From Sphaerochaetaceae bacterium (GTDB taxonomy: Bacteria > Spirochaetota > Spirochaetia > Sphaerochaetales > Sphaerochaetaceae), in NCBI GenBank assembly GCA_023231265.1, contig JALNVT010000091.1, forward strand, positions 1-8,887: a stretch of DNA of 8,887 bases, written 5' to 3'. The stretch's first letter is position 1; each line of letters starts with the position of its first letter. This document shows, one piece after another, positions 1-7,013 of this stretch. The position numbers were made by a program, and so were the translations under genes. A model generated the notes under the pieces. It did not search any database. It was not told the origin of the DNA and was given only the letters and a program-made list of their open reading frames with translations.

Positions 1-50
1 AATTATTCTGCTAAATCTATCAAAATTATACATTCTTAATAGGTATAAAT

Positions 51-106
51 AAACAGATTTTACAAGAAAAAAAATAAAAAGAATACAAAATTTTTGTAAT
101 CTGTTT
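51..106. repeat. Nested inverted repeat, AT-rich
   Basis: AAACAGATT at 51-59 is the exact reverse complement of AATCTGTTT at 98-106. The pairing continues inward through ACAA and TTGT after a two-base bulge. Inside it lies a palindrome at 80-102: seven-base arms TACAAAA/TTTTGTA around a central T, extended by AGA/TCT after one A-A mismatch. No T-run follows on the + strand, so it is not a clear terminator. It could be an operator, the end of a transcript from outside the window, or chance structure in AT-rich DNA. Confidence 0.3.
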
Positions 107-134
107 AAAAATTGAACAAATATTAAATAGATTT

Positions 135-149
135 ATTCTTTCAAAGAAT
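135..149. repeat. 15-bp perfect palindrome
   Basis: ATTCTTT and AAAGAAT are perfect reverse complements around a single C. It sits in non-coding DNA about 290 bases before the next gene. It has the size of an operator, but short palindromes are expected by chance in DNA this AT-rich and no second copy was seen. Confidence 0.2.
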
Positions 150-395
150 CTCAAAAAATCATACTTTATTGTTAAATAAATGGAAAAATAGGGAATAAAA
201 AGTCGATGGAGATTAGAAAAAATGACTCAAGATTTAAAAGTTACATCTGTAACTATCAGTAAAATTTAAACATTGAATATAAGTATTTACTTAACAATAA
301 GCTTAACGATATTTAAGATTGACCTCTGTATGTTGCAATATAAGGTATTAAAAGTTAAATTTTTGCAAAAAATGATATTTTTTTCAATTTTATTC

Positions 396-423
396 TAGAC
401 TTAAAATTTTTTCAAAGTATACT
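396..423 (+). promoter_or_regulatory. Possible sigma70 promoter for the 5'-nucleotidase gene
   Basis: A -10 like box TATACT (418-423, five of six consensus bases) lies 16 bases after TAGACT (396-401, four of six matches to TTGACA). The predicted start near 430 would leave a leader of only about 13 bases before the ATG at 443, with the GGAGG ribosome site at 433-437. That is short but workable. A promoter further upstream in the AT-rich region is equally possible. Confidence 0.3.
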
Positions 424-442
424 AAAAAAGATGGAGGATTAC

Positions 443-2080
443 ATGAAAAAATTTAATCGTAATTTGGTATTCCTAACATTAGTTTTAAGTTTGGCTTTAG
501 TCGGTTGTAAGACAAAAGCTACTGGTGCTGATGAAGGAAAAATGGAATCTATGCAGACAACTGCACAGGAACAAACAGTGGGAACAGAAGTAACATTGGA
601 TACAACATCTGAAGCAATGGATGTAAATATCATTTATTTCAATGACTTCCACGGTAATGTAGCAGAAGATGTTTCTGATTGGGGAAAAAACATCGGTATG
701 GCTAAGATGGTAGGTTATGCAAATAACGCAAAAGCAACTTTAGATAATACTTTTGTAGTTGCAGGTGGAGATAACTACCAAGGAACAGCTGTTTCTAACT
801 TAACATATGGTGCTCCTGTATCAACAATGTTCAAGAGCTTGAACGTTCTATACAGTTCTGTTGGTAACCATGAATTTGACTGGGGTGTAAGTCACTTAAC
901 AACATGGCAGGAAGATGGTGGTTTCACTTTCTTAGCTGCAAACATTGTAGATGAAGAGACTGGCAAACCTGTATCATGGGCAAAACCTTATGGTTTCGTA
1001 AACATTGGTCAATACAAAATTGCATTCATCGGTTTGGCTCATCCAAATACTTCAACATTGACATCTGCTGCTAATGTAGAGGGCTTGGAATTCACAGATC
1101 CTGTTGAAGCTTGTCAAGAATGGGTTGATTACCTAAGAGAAGGTAATGCAGAAGAAGGAACTCCTGATGCAATTATCGCTCTAACACACATTGATTCTTA
1201 CCAGGACTACGACACAAATGAAATCACTGGTAAAGCAACAGATTTAACAACTGTTGATGGTTTGGATGCTGTTCTCAGTGCTCACAGTCACCAGACTGTT
1301 GCTGGTGAAGTTAATGGTATGCCTATCATTCAAGCTTATAAATATGGTAGATCTATTGGTCGTTTGACAATTAAATTCAACGCTGATAAGACAATTGCAG
1401 ATATTGAAGCTGTTGTTGATCCTGTTTATAAAACAAAGAGCAATATCATTGCTGATCCTCAATCTGTAGCTGACTTAGCTGCTGAAGAAGCTGAAACAGA
1501 TAGCATCACAAAAGAAGTTATTGGTACAGCTGATGGTGAATTTACACATGATAGAAGTGGTTTGAATGTAACAAAACTTGGTTACTGGTATGACAAACTA
1601 TTGACTGAAGAATTCGACACACAAGTTGCTATCACAAATGGTGGTGGTTTGAGAAGATCATTGATGGCTGGAACAGTTACAATGGGTGATGCTTATGAAA
1701 TCATGCCTTTCGATAACTATGCAGTTAAGTTCAAACTTCCAGGTAGTGCTTTAAAAGCTGCTATCGATCATGGTATCAACAATCCTGACATCACAGACGG
1801 TCAGTTCTACGGTGTTAAAGTTGTTTATGATCCAGATGCAGATTTCGAAAGCAGAATTACTTCTATCACATTGAATGATGGAACACCAATTGAAGATGAT
1901 GAATTATATACAGTTGTTGTAAATGATTTCATGTTCACAGGTGGTGATGGTTATGACTTCTCTCAAGCAACAGATGTTGATGAAACATACATTACTTTAA
2001 GAGGCATTTTTGTTGATGCATTCAAGGCTCAAGGAACAATTGCTCCTTTAGATGTTGATAACATCACAACTATCAAATAG
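443..2080 (+). CDS. Lipoprotein 5'-nucleotidase / metallophosphatase (UshA-like)
   Basis: Likely an exported nucleotide phosphohydrolase that dephosphorylates extracytoplasmic 5'-nucleotides or related phosphate esters for salvage. The protein is 545 residues from ATG 443, which GGAGG precedes by five bases; the ATG at 431 contains that ribosome site and is unlikely to be the start. Residues 1-21 form a lipoprotein signal with lipobox LVGC (Cys22). The N-terminal metallophosphatase domain shows NDFHG (D68, H70), GGDN (D110), GNHE (142-144), LTH (H249) and AHSH (H281, H283), the usual two-metal ligand set. The C-terminal 5'-nucleotidase domain shows NGGGLR (399-404), PFDN (422-425) and GGDGY (500-504), a region that contributes to substrate stacking in UshA. 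Both domains are intact. The exact substrate (AMP, UDP-sugar, cyclic nucleotide) cannot be read from sequence. It may be co-transcribed with the YibE/F gene 75 bases downstream. Confidence 0.93.
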   Translation: MKKFNRNLVFLTLVLSLALVGCKTKATGADEGKMESMQTTAQEQTVGTEVTLDTTSEAMDVNIIYFNDFHGNVAEDVSDWGKNIGMAKMVGYANNAKATLDNTFVVAGGDNYQGTAVSNLTYGAPVSTMFKSLNVLYSSVGNHEFDWGVSHLTTWQEDGGFTFLAANIVDEETGKPVSWAKPYGFVNIGQYKIAFIGLAHPNTSTLTSAANVEGLEFTDPVEACQEWVDYLREGNAEEGTPDAIIALTHIDSYQDYDTNEITGKATDLTTVDGLDAVLSAHSHQTVAGEVNGMPIIQAYKYGRSIGRLTIKFNADKTIADIEAVVDPVYKTKSNIIADPQSVADLAAEEAETDSITKEVIGTADGEFTHDRSGLNVTKLGYWYDKLLTEEFDTQVAITNGGGLRRSLMAGTVTMGDAYEIMPFDNYAVKFKLPGSALKAAIDHGINNPDITDGQFYGVKVVYDPDADFESRITSITLNDGTPIEDDELYTVVVNDFMFTGGDGYDFSQATDVDETYITLRGIFVDAFKAQGTIAPLDVDNITTIK

Positions 2081-2110
2081 TATTTTATAATACAGAATTA
2101 GTAATTTAAC

Positions 2111-2137
2111 TGATGGGTACTTTTTAAGTACCCATCA
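2111..2137 (+). terminator. Perfect 12-bp hairpin, terminator-like but without a T-run
   Basis: TGATGGGTACTT (2111-2122) pairs perfectly with AAGTACCCATCA (2126-2137) across a three-T loop. The next bases are CTAGTAAAGGG, so the T-run of an intrinsic terminator is missing. The hairpin ends seven bases before the AGGGAG ribosome site of the next gene. It may partly terminate, or stabilise or process the transcript between the nucleotidase and YibE/F genes. Confidence 0.45.
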
Positions 2138-2155
2138 CTAGTAAAGGGAGATTGA

Positions 2156-3340
2156 ATGAAAAAAACTTTATTGACATTGCTTTTAATTATTGCATCATGT
2201 GCTGCAATCTTTGCAGCTTCAAGTGATACCAGTGGTTTGAGTGAATATTATGATGAGCAGATGCAAGCAACAGAAGTAGTTGAAAATGCCAAGGTTTTAG
2301 AAGTCATGTATGATGATACTGATGAGGAGCGTCCAGATGTTCCAATTGAATCAGATTTCAGGGTGCAGCATCTAAAAATACAGTTGACTTCAGGTTCTCA
2401 TAAAGGTGAGACCTACGACATTCAAAATCAAATACAGATGGCAATGCCATTTAAAATAATCTGTGATAAAGGTGATAAAATACTGGTTCAGGTAGATACA
2501 AATTCAACGGGTAAGGTCACCAATTTAATAATATATGACAGAGACCGCTCGGGAGTCATCTATTGTTGCGTAATATCGTTTGTTTTGATGTTGCTGCTGA
2601 TAGGAAGAAAGCAAGGTTTGAAATCACTATTGAGTTTGATTGTAACAATTGCTCTTGTGTTCTTTGGATTTCTGCCGATGATAATAAATGGATACAGTCC
2701 TCTGTTATCTTCATTTATTGTGTGTCTTGTTGCAACTTTTGTAACCATGATCACAATTGGTGGAATGAATCAGAAGAGCTTCAGTGCTATTTTTGGAACA
2801 TTGGCTGGAACATTAACTGCAATGATGTTTGCAGTGATTGCTGGACGAATTGCTCAGCTCACTGGTCTTGGAAATGAAGAAGCACAGATGCTTTCTTATA
2901 TTCCGCAGAATTATGGCATCAATTATCAATCTCTTCTGTTTTCCGGAATTGCAATTGGAGCTTTGGGAGCAGTAATGGACACCGCTTTATCAATCAGCAG
3001 TGCAATGAATGAAATCATAAATACAAACAGTGATATAAGCATCAAGCAGCTCAGAAAGAGTGGTATGACTATTGGGCGTGATATAATTGGTTCAATGAGC
3101 AATACCTTGATATTGGCATACACAAGTACAAACATTCCATTGATATTGCTTCTGATTCTTTTCAAAACAGAGTTCAGGAATGTTATGAATCTTGATGTCA
3201 TTGCTTCTGAGATACTCAGAGCAACAGCTGGCTCAATAGGACTCATTTTGACAATTCCTCTTACCGTAAACATCATGTGCATCATGGAATCAAAACGACG
3301 TGATAAGATCAAATTGAAACAAAAACAAAGAAAAATATAA
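2156..3340 (+). CDS. YibE/F family multipass membrane protein
   Basis: This is a 394-residue membrane protein of the YibE/F family, whose function is not established. Residues 1-20 are a hydrophobic export signal (possible cleavage after AIFA). Residues of about 21-132 are soluble and probably extracytoplasmic, with beta-rich stretches typical of the family. About seven hydrophobic segments follow (roughly 134-150, 157-177, 181-201, 209-230, 258-280, 313-336, 355-376). Family-like stretches are GRKQGLKSLLSL (150-161), MDTALSISSAMNEI (274-287) and GRDIIGSMSNTLILAYT (307-323). The C-terminus is strongly basic (residues 379-393) and probably cytoplasmic. ATG 2156 is preceded by AGGGAG at five bases. 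The family assignment is firm. A transport role is sometimes supposed, but nothing here shows a substrate. Pairing with a secreted nucleotidase might hint at phosphate or nucleoside handling, which is speculation. Confidence 0.9.
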   Translation: MKKTLLTLLLIIASCAAIFAASSDTSGLSEYYDEQMQATEVVENAKVLEVMYDDTDEERPDVPIESDFRVQHLKIQLTSGSHKGETYDIQNQIQMAMPFKIICDKGDKILVQVDTNSTGKVTNLIIYDRDRSGVIYCCVISFVLMLLLIGRKQGLKSLLSLIVTIALVFFGFLPMIINGYSPLLSSFIVCLVATFVTMITIGGMNQKSFSAIFGTLAGTLTAMMFAVIAGRIAQLTGLGNEEAQMLSYIPQNYGINYQSLLFSGIAIGALGAVMDTALSISSAMNEIINTNSDISIKQLRKSGMTIGRDIIGSMSNTLILAYTSTNIPLILLLILFKTEFRNVMNLDVIASEILRATAGSIGLILTIPLTVNIMCIMESKRRDKIKLKQKQRKI

Positions 3341-3353
3341 AGTAAAATTTTTG

Positions 3354-3381
3354 TTGCTTTTTTATAAAGAACTGTTATACT
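3354..3381 (+). promoter_or_regulatory. Predicted sigma70 promoter of the araB-like kinase gene
   Basis: TTGCTT (3354-3359) and TATACT (3376-3381, five of six consensus bases) are separated by 16 bases. They place the transcription start near 3388, exactly where the shared operator begins. The same layout recurs before araA, which supports both calls. Confidence 0.55.
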
Positions 3382-3387
3382 TATAAA

Positions 3388-3400
3388 TGTTAACGTACAC
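3388..3400. promoter_or_regulatory. Shared operator of the arabinose genes (copy 1)
   Basis: TGTTAACGTACAC is identical on the same strand to 8526-8538 before araA; these are the only two exact copies I saw. It is an imperfect palindrome with TGT/ACA outer arms and a central CG, the style of LacI-family operators. Lying at about +1 to +13 of the predicted transcript, it would block initiation when bound. The likely ligand protein is the LacI-family regulator encoded at 5091-6125. Confidence 0.6.
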
Positions 3401-3420
3401 GCACATTAAAAGGAAATATT

Positions 3421-4992
3421 ATGAAAGACATAAATACAGTTGATTTAAAAAAATGCAGTCTTGGTATTGAATTGGGTTCAACCAGAATCAAGGCAGTTTT
3501 AATTGATGAGAAAAACAATTCTATAGCTCAAGGTAGTTACACCTGGAACAATGAGATTATTGATGATTACTACAGCTATCCTTTAGATAAAATATGGAGT
3601 GGTGTTCGTTCTAGTTATTCAAGATTGAAAGAAGATTTTGAATCAAAATATTCAATTAAAATTACCATCGTTAAATCCATTGGTATATCAGCAATGATGC
3701 ATGGTTACTTTGCTTTTGATGATGAAGATGAGTTACTTGTTCCTTTCAGAACGTGGAGAAACACCACAACTGAAGAAGCAAGTGGGATTCTATCGGAAAA
3801 ATTTAAATTTCCAATTCCACAGCGATGGAGTGTATCTCATCATTATCAAGCAATACTCAACAAAGAGGATCATGTCAATAAAATCGCAAAGCTACATACT
3901 TTGGCAAGTTACGTTCATTACATGTTGAGTTCCAACTTTGTAATTGGTGTGGGTGATGCATCAGGTATGTTTCCAGTAGATTCAAATACAAAAAATTATA
4001 ACAGTGAATTTGTTAAGATATATGATGATCTGATTTCTGTTGATTATTCAATTCTTGATGTTCTTCCTGAAGTTTTATCAGCAGGAAAGAACGCAGGTTA
4101 CCTCTCAGGTAAAGGTGCCTTACTTCTTGATGAAGATGGGGACCTGCAAGAAGGAATTGTTATGTGTCCTCCTGAAGGAGATGCTGGTACAGGAATGGTT
4201 GCAACAAATTCTGTTAGAGTGAACTCTGGTAATGTCAGTGCTGGTACTTCAGTATTTGCAATGATAGTTTTGGAGAAAGAGCTCTCAGCTTTTTACAAGG
4301 AATTAGACCTGGTGACAACTCCGGATGGAAAGCCCGTAGCCATGGTTCACGCCAATAACTGCACTGGAGAATATGATAGTTGGATCAATTTGTTCAAGCA
4401 GGTGATTGAAGCAACAGGTCTTTCAATTGATGTTCCAACTCTGTACGATAAGATCTTGAATCAAGCATTGATTGGTGATGAAGATTGTGGTGGACTGATG
4501 GCATATAACTATCTGAGTGGGGAGCCCATGACAGGGTTCGACGATGGTAGACCTCTGTTTGTACGAGCTTTGGATTCTTCTTTCAATCTACCTAATTTCA
4601 TGAGAGCTCAACTCTTTTCATCTTTATGTGCTCTCAGAATTGGCTTGGATATACTGTTTGAGAAGGAAGGAATTGAGTTGAATTCTATAACAGGTCATGG
4701 TGGATTCTTCAAAACACCAGTTGTTGGACAGACTGTCATGGCAGCTGCAACTCACACTCCAATAGACGTGCTTGAAAGCGCTGGAGAGGGTGGAGCTTGG
4801 GGAATAGCAGTGCTGGCAAAGTTTGTAGGAAACAAAAAGAGTCTGCAGCAGTTCCTTGATGAAGATGTGTTCTGCGATGTTAAAAAAGTGAGGATAGAGG
4901 CCTCTCAAAAAGATTGTGATGGCTTTGATAGATTCTTAGATAGATATATGAAAGCATTTGCTGTGGAGAAGTCAGCTGTTGATTGCATCTGA
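3421..4992 (+). CDS. araB: FGGY-family sugar kinase, probable ribulokinase (alternative AraB)
   Basis: Probably phosphorylates L-ribulose to L-ribulose-5-phosphate with ATP in the cytoplasm, between AraA and AraD. The protein has 523 residues, and AAGGA lies six bases before ATG. FGGY signatures are present: the first phosphate-binding motif LGIELGSTRIKA (14-25), an AMMHGYFAFD substrate-side segment (91-100), PFRTWRN (108-114), the expected catalytic aspartate in PEGDAGTGM (D254), the second phosphate motif NVSAGTSVFA (271-280), and a glycine-rich adenosine region ITGHGGFFKTP with SAGEGGAWG (423-461). It is shorter than the classical AraB of about 560 residues and resembles the xylulokinase-like kinases that fill the ribulokinase slot in other arabinose clusters. 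Substrate is therefore inferred from the neighbours and the shared operator. L-xylulose or D-xylulose kinase remains a possible alternative. It is transcribed separately from, and convergent to, araA-araD. Confidence 0.82.
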   Translation: MKDINTVDLKKCSLGIELGSTRIKAVLIDEKNNSIAQGSYTWNNEIIDDYYSYPLDKIWSGVRSSYSRLKEDFESKYSIKITIVKSIGISAMMHGYFAFDDEDELLVPFRTWRNTTTEEASGILSEKFKFPIPQRWSVSHHYQAILNKEDHVNKIAKLHTLASYVHYMLSSNFVIGVGDASGMFPVDSNTKNYNSEFVKIYDDLISVDYSILDVLPEVLSAGKNAGYLSGKGALLLDEDGDLQEGIVMCPPEGDAGTGMVATNSVRVNSGNVSAGTSVFAMIVLEKELSAFYKELDLVTTPDGKPVAMVHANNCTGEYDSWINLFKQVIEATGLSIDVPTLYDKILNQALIGDEDCGGLMAYNYLSGEPMTGFDDGRPLFVRALDSSFNLPNFMRAQLFSSLCALRIGLDILFEKEGIELNSITGHGGFFKTPVVGQTVMAAATHTPIDVLESAGEGGAWGIAVLAKFVGNKKSLQQFLDEDVFCDVKKVRIEASQKDCDGFDRFLDRYMKAFAVEKSAVDCI

Positions 4993-5010
4993 CAAGCTGA
5001 AAACTAAAAG

Positions 5011-5061
5011 AAGAATCATGGAGACCATATAACAATATTGCCTGCATGATTCTTAATTTTT
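5011..5061 (+). terminator. Terminator between convergent araB and regulator genes
   Basis: AAGAATCATG (5011-5020) is the exact reverse complement of CATGATTCTT (5045-5054), with a 24-base loop, and AATTTTT follows at 5055-5061. It starts 18 bases after the kinase stop codon. On the minus strand the stem is followed by CTTTTAG, so it may also serve the incoming regulator transcript. The long loop makes it a moderate call. Confidence 0.6.
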
Positions 5062-5090
5062 GTCTTGAATGGGTGTCTAAAACAAATAGG

Positions 5091-6125
5091 TCAAGCATTC
5101 AAGCTATTTTTCTGTGGAATGTTCTCTTTGAAAATTATGGATATTGGTATTGGTGATTTTGATACTGTATCAGCTCTTTTGAGGATCATTATTCTATATA
5201 TTTCTTGCATTGTGTTGTAACCCTGAATTTCAGGCTCCTGAGATATGAGGGCTTCAATATCTCCGTTCTGCAGCTCTTTGATATTGCTTTCCAACAGATC
5301 AAATCCTATTATGCAGGGTTTTTCTTTTAAGTTCTTAGAAGCTATGTAATTGGATAGAATGCCGGTTGATGCATTTGTCATGAATATTCCATCAATCCTA
5401 TCAACTTCAAGAAATAATGAATCGATGAAAGAAAAGAACAACTTATCAATGCACTCATTCCAGGTGTATTGAAGAATTCGAACTTTTTTATCTTTGAAAT
5501 AATCTACAAATCCTTGAGCTCTCTGACTTTGATTGTATGCTGTTTGGTGCATCTGTAGATCAATAAACGTTCTGTAACCACATCGATACAGTTCCATGAC
5601 TCTTGCTGCACAGAATCCTGCTTGATGAGGATCTTGAAGATTTTCTGTAATTGAATGTGTGTTCTTGAGCGATGAATCGAAGAAGGCATATGGAATTGAG
5701 TTAAGATGGGTTATGAGCTGATATGATTCACTCTGTACAACCGGTGCAAAAGCCAAAACATCTATGCCTTTTGAAATCAAAAGTTTACCTTTTTCTAGGA
5801 GATCACCATTTTTCATTCTATCAAACTCAATGGTACAGTATGTAACAGAGAAGGCTTCCATTTCATTGAGTGCGTTCTTCATACCTCTGTAGCATAGATC
5901 CCAATAGCCTTCCTCGCTGTTTAAAAGTGGAATCAATATCCCTATTTTTAAAGAGCTTCCCTTCTTAAGATTGCTTGCAATTATATTTGTTGTGTATCCA
6001 TATTTTTCAATTATCTTTTTAACTTTTAACTCTGTAGCTGGTGCAACTCTTCCTCTGTTGTGGATTACTCGATCAACTGTTCCAATAGATACACCTGATA
6101 GCGCTGCAATTTCTGAAATTTTCAT
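5091..6125 (-). CDS. LacI-family transcriptional regulator of the arabinose genes
   Basis: Probable local repressor that senses L-arabinose or a pathway intermediate. From ATG 6125 the protein is 344 residues, the usual LacI-family length, and AGGA (6132-6135) sits six bases upstream. The open frame extends to a TTG at 6188, but that start has no ribosome site and overlaps the araD terminator. The N-terminus is a canonical HTH (about 2-21, with VSIGTVDRVIHNRG at 12-25). A hinge helix follows with a leucine at L53 in NLKKG. A periplasmic-binding-protein-like effector domain begins at KIGILIP (60-66), with GIDVLAFAPVVQ (120-131) as a core strand and loop. The VSxGTVDRVxHNRG form is typical of the subgroup with sugar-binding-protein-like sensors. 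Its position between the araD and kinase genes and the shared CG-centred operators make it the obvious regulator; the ligand is not readable. Confidence 0.88.
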   Translation of the reverse strand: MKISEIAALSGVSIGTVDRVIHNRGRVAPATELKVKKIIEKYGYTTNIIASNLKKGSSLKIGILIPLLNSEEGYWDLCYRGMKNALNEMEAFSVTYCTIEFDRMKNGDLLEKGKLLISKGIDVLAFAPVVQSESYQLITHLNSIPYAFFDSSLKNTHSITENLQDPHQAGFCAARVMELYRCGYRTFIDLQMHQTAYNQSQRAQGFVDYFKDKKVRILQYTWNECIDKLFFSFIDSLFLEVDRIDGIFMTNASTGILSNYIASKNLKEKPCIIGFDLLESNIKELQNGDIEALISQEPEIQGYNTMQEIYRIMILKRADTVSKSPIPISIIFKENIPQKNSLNA

Positions 6126-6175
6126 ATTTTTTCCTATATCTCTTTGAACTTTTTGAAACCAAAATTTAGATTTTT

Positions 6176-6187
6176 CGTTTACATACA
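6176..6187. promoter_or_regulatory. Degenerate copy of the arabinose operator before the regulator gene
   Basis: CGTTTACATACA matches TGTTAACGTACA of the two perfect sites at nine of twelve positions, in the same strand orientation. It lies about 50 bases before the regulator's likely ATG at 6125. It could be a weak autoregulatory site, but a 9/12 match in AT-rich DNA may be chance, and the central CG is lost. Confidence 0.25.
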
Positions 6188-6246
6188 AAAAACTTTCTCA
6201 ATCAAATGTTTGTATGATTTCAAACAAGAGGATCAAGAAAGTTTTT
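6187..6246 (-). terminator. Intrinsic terminator of the araA-araD transcript
   Basis: A long hairpin begins 11 bases after the araD stop codon. The outer arms 6231-6246 and 6188-6203 pair over 16 positions, two of which are G-U wobbles in the minus-strand RNA but would be A-C mismatches in + strand RNA. An inner six-pair stem joins TGTTTG (6207-6212) and CAAACA (6221-6226). The minus strand ends in a run of six T (6192-6187). It should separate araD from the regulator, though read-through into the regulator is possible. Confidence 0.75.
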
Positions 6247-6257
6247 AAGAAAACTAA

Positions 6258-7010
6258 TCAGTTGTTTTGTCCATAATAAGCATTCTTTCCATGCTTTCTT
6301 TCATAATGTTTTTTTATTATGTAAGATGGCAGCATCTCAATATTATTTTGAAGTGGCATCATTATATATGCCATCTTGGCAATCTCTTCCAAGACAGCAG
6401 CATTGTAAACACTTTTATGAGCATCTGTTCCCCAGGTGAATGGGCCATGACCTGCAACAAGAACCATTTTGTCCACATTTGGATCAAGAGTAATTGAGGG
6501 ATATTCAATCTCATGAGGCATTAGCATTGAAACTGATGGATCTTTGAAAGTAGCAACAATTATCTCTCCTGTGTTCTCCTCATAACCGTTTTCAACCATC
6601 TGCTTTGAAAGAAATGGAGTGCACGGAATGGGATTAGGAGAGTGGTCTGCATGAGTTGTCCCCTGTATCGGAATAGATAATCTTGATTGAGCCCAGCTGG
6701 TTGCGTAAGGAGAGTGTGTGTGACAGATTCCGCCTATATCAGAAAAATTGTTGTAGAGCACTCTGTGGGTTGGTGTATCGGATGAAGGACTTAGTTTTCC
6801 CTCCACAACCTCTCCGTTCAAGGATAAAACAACAATATCATCCAATTTTAACTCATCATAAGGAACACCAGATGGTTTGATTGCAAAAACACCTCTATCT
6901 CTATCAACAGAAGAAACATTTCCCCAGGTATAGATTGCAAGTCCTCTTTTGGGAATTTCCAAATTTGCCCTCAAAACCTCGTCTTTAAGATCGTTGTAAA
7001 TACTTTTCAT
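6258..7010 (-). CDS. araD: L-ribulose-5-phosphate 4-epimerase
   Basis: Converts L-ribulose-5-phosphate to D-xylulose-5-phosphate, the last step of bacterial arabinose catabolism, by zinc-dependent aldol cleavage and re-addition in the cytoplasm. The protein is 250 residues and aligns by eye along the length of E. coli AraD (231 residues). Shared landmarks are TWGNVS (28-33), RGVFAIKPSGV (39-49), PSSDTPTHR (75-83, D78), the zinc histidines in CHTHS (H97, H99), GTTHAD (117-122, D122), AGHGPFTWG (H188) and the C-terminal AYYGQ (catalytic-type Y246). An insertion at about 160-178 accounts for most of the extra length. The start lies three bases after the araA stop, with a weak GGAAG site inside the end of araA, so translational coupling is likely. 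The close match to AraD argues against the related UlaF/SgbE and fuculose aldolase families. Confidence 0.95.
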   Translation of the reverse strand: MKSIYNDLKDEVLRANLEIPKRGLAIYTWGNVSSVDRDRGVFAIKPSGVPYDELKLDDIVVLSLNGEVVEGKLSPSSDTPTHRVLYNNFSDIGGICHTHSPYATSWAQSRLSIPIQGTTHADHSPNPIPCTPFLSKQMVENGYEENTGEIIVATFKDPSVSMLMPHEIEYPSITLDPNVDKMVLVAGHGPFTWGTDAHKSVYNAAVLEEIAKMAYIMMPLQNNIEMLPSYIIKKHYERKHGKNAYYGQNN

Positions 7011-7013
7011 ATG

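Larger units (their letters stand above)
1..430. other. AT-rich non-coding region upstream of the nucleotidase gene
   Basis: This stretch is extremely AT-rich, with stop codons frequent in all frames and no convincing gene. It contains palindromes at 80-102 and 135-149, an inverted repeat pairing 51-59 with 98-106, a short HTH-like reading fragment at 192-269, and a likely promoter for the downstream gene at 396-423. Nothing resembles an RNA gene. It may be an intergenic spacer with decayed gene remnants. Confidence 0.6.

Noticed and set aside
431..442. Earlier in-frame ATG for the nucleotidase gene
   Set aside because: The GGAGG ribosome site (433-437) lies inside this extension, and the lipoprotein signal peptide begins naturally with MKK at 443.
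2563..2877. 104-residue open frame on the + strand inside the YibE/F gene
   Set aside because: It overlaps clearly coding, conserved membrane segments in another frame and has a cysteine- and tryptophan-rich composition typical of a shadow frame.
2926..3312. 128-residue open frame on the minus strand opposite the YibE/F gene
   Set aside because: It is antisense to conserved family stretches (MDTALSISSAMNEI, GRDIIGSMSNT), has no recognisable domain, and is best explained as a shadow.
3319..3362. Possible terminator after the YibE/F gene
   Set aside because: Only an A/T-rich seven-pair match (ACAAAAA with TTTTTGT) before a T-run can be found. It is too weak to call, and the T-rich stretch overlaps the kinase promoter.
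6126..6188. Upstream extension of the regulator to a TTG codon
   Set aside because: It lacks a ribosome site, overlaps the araD terminator, and adds 21 non-family residues before the standard LacI start MKISEIA, which has its own AGGA site.
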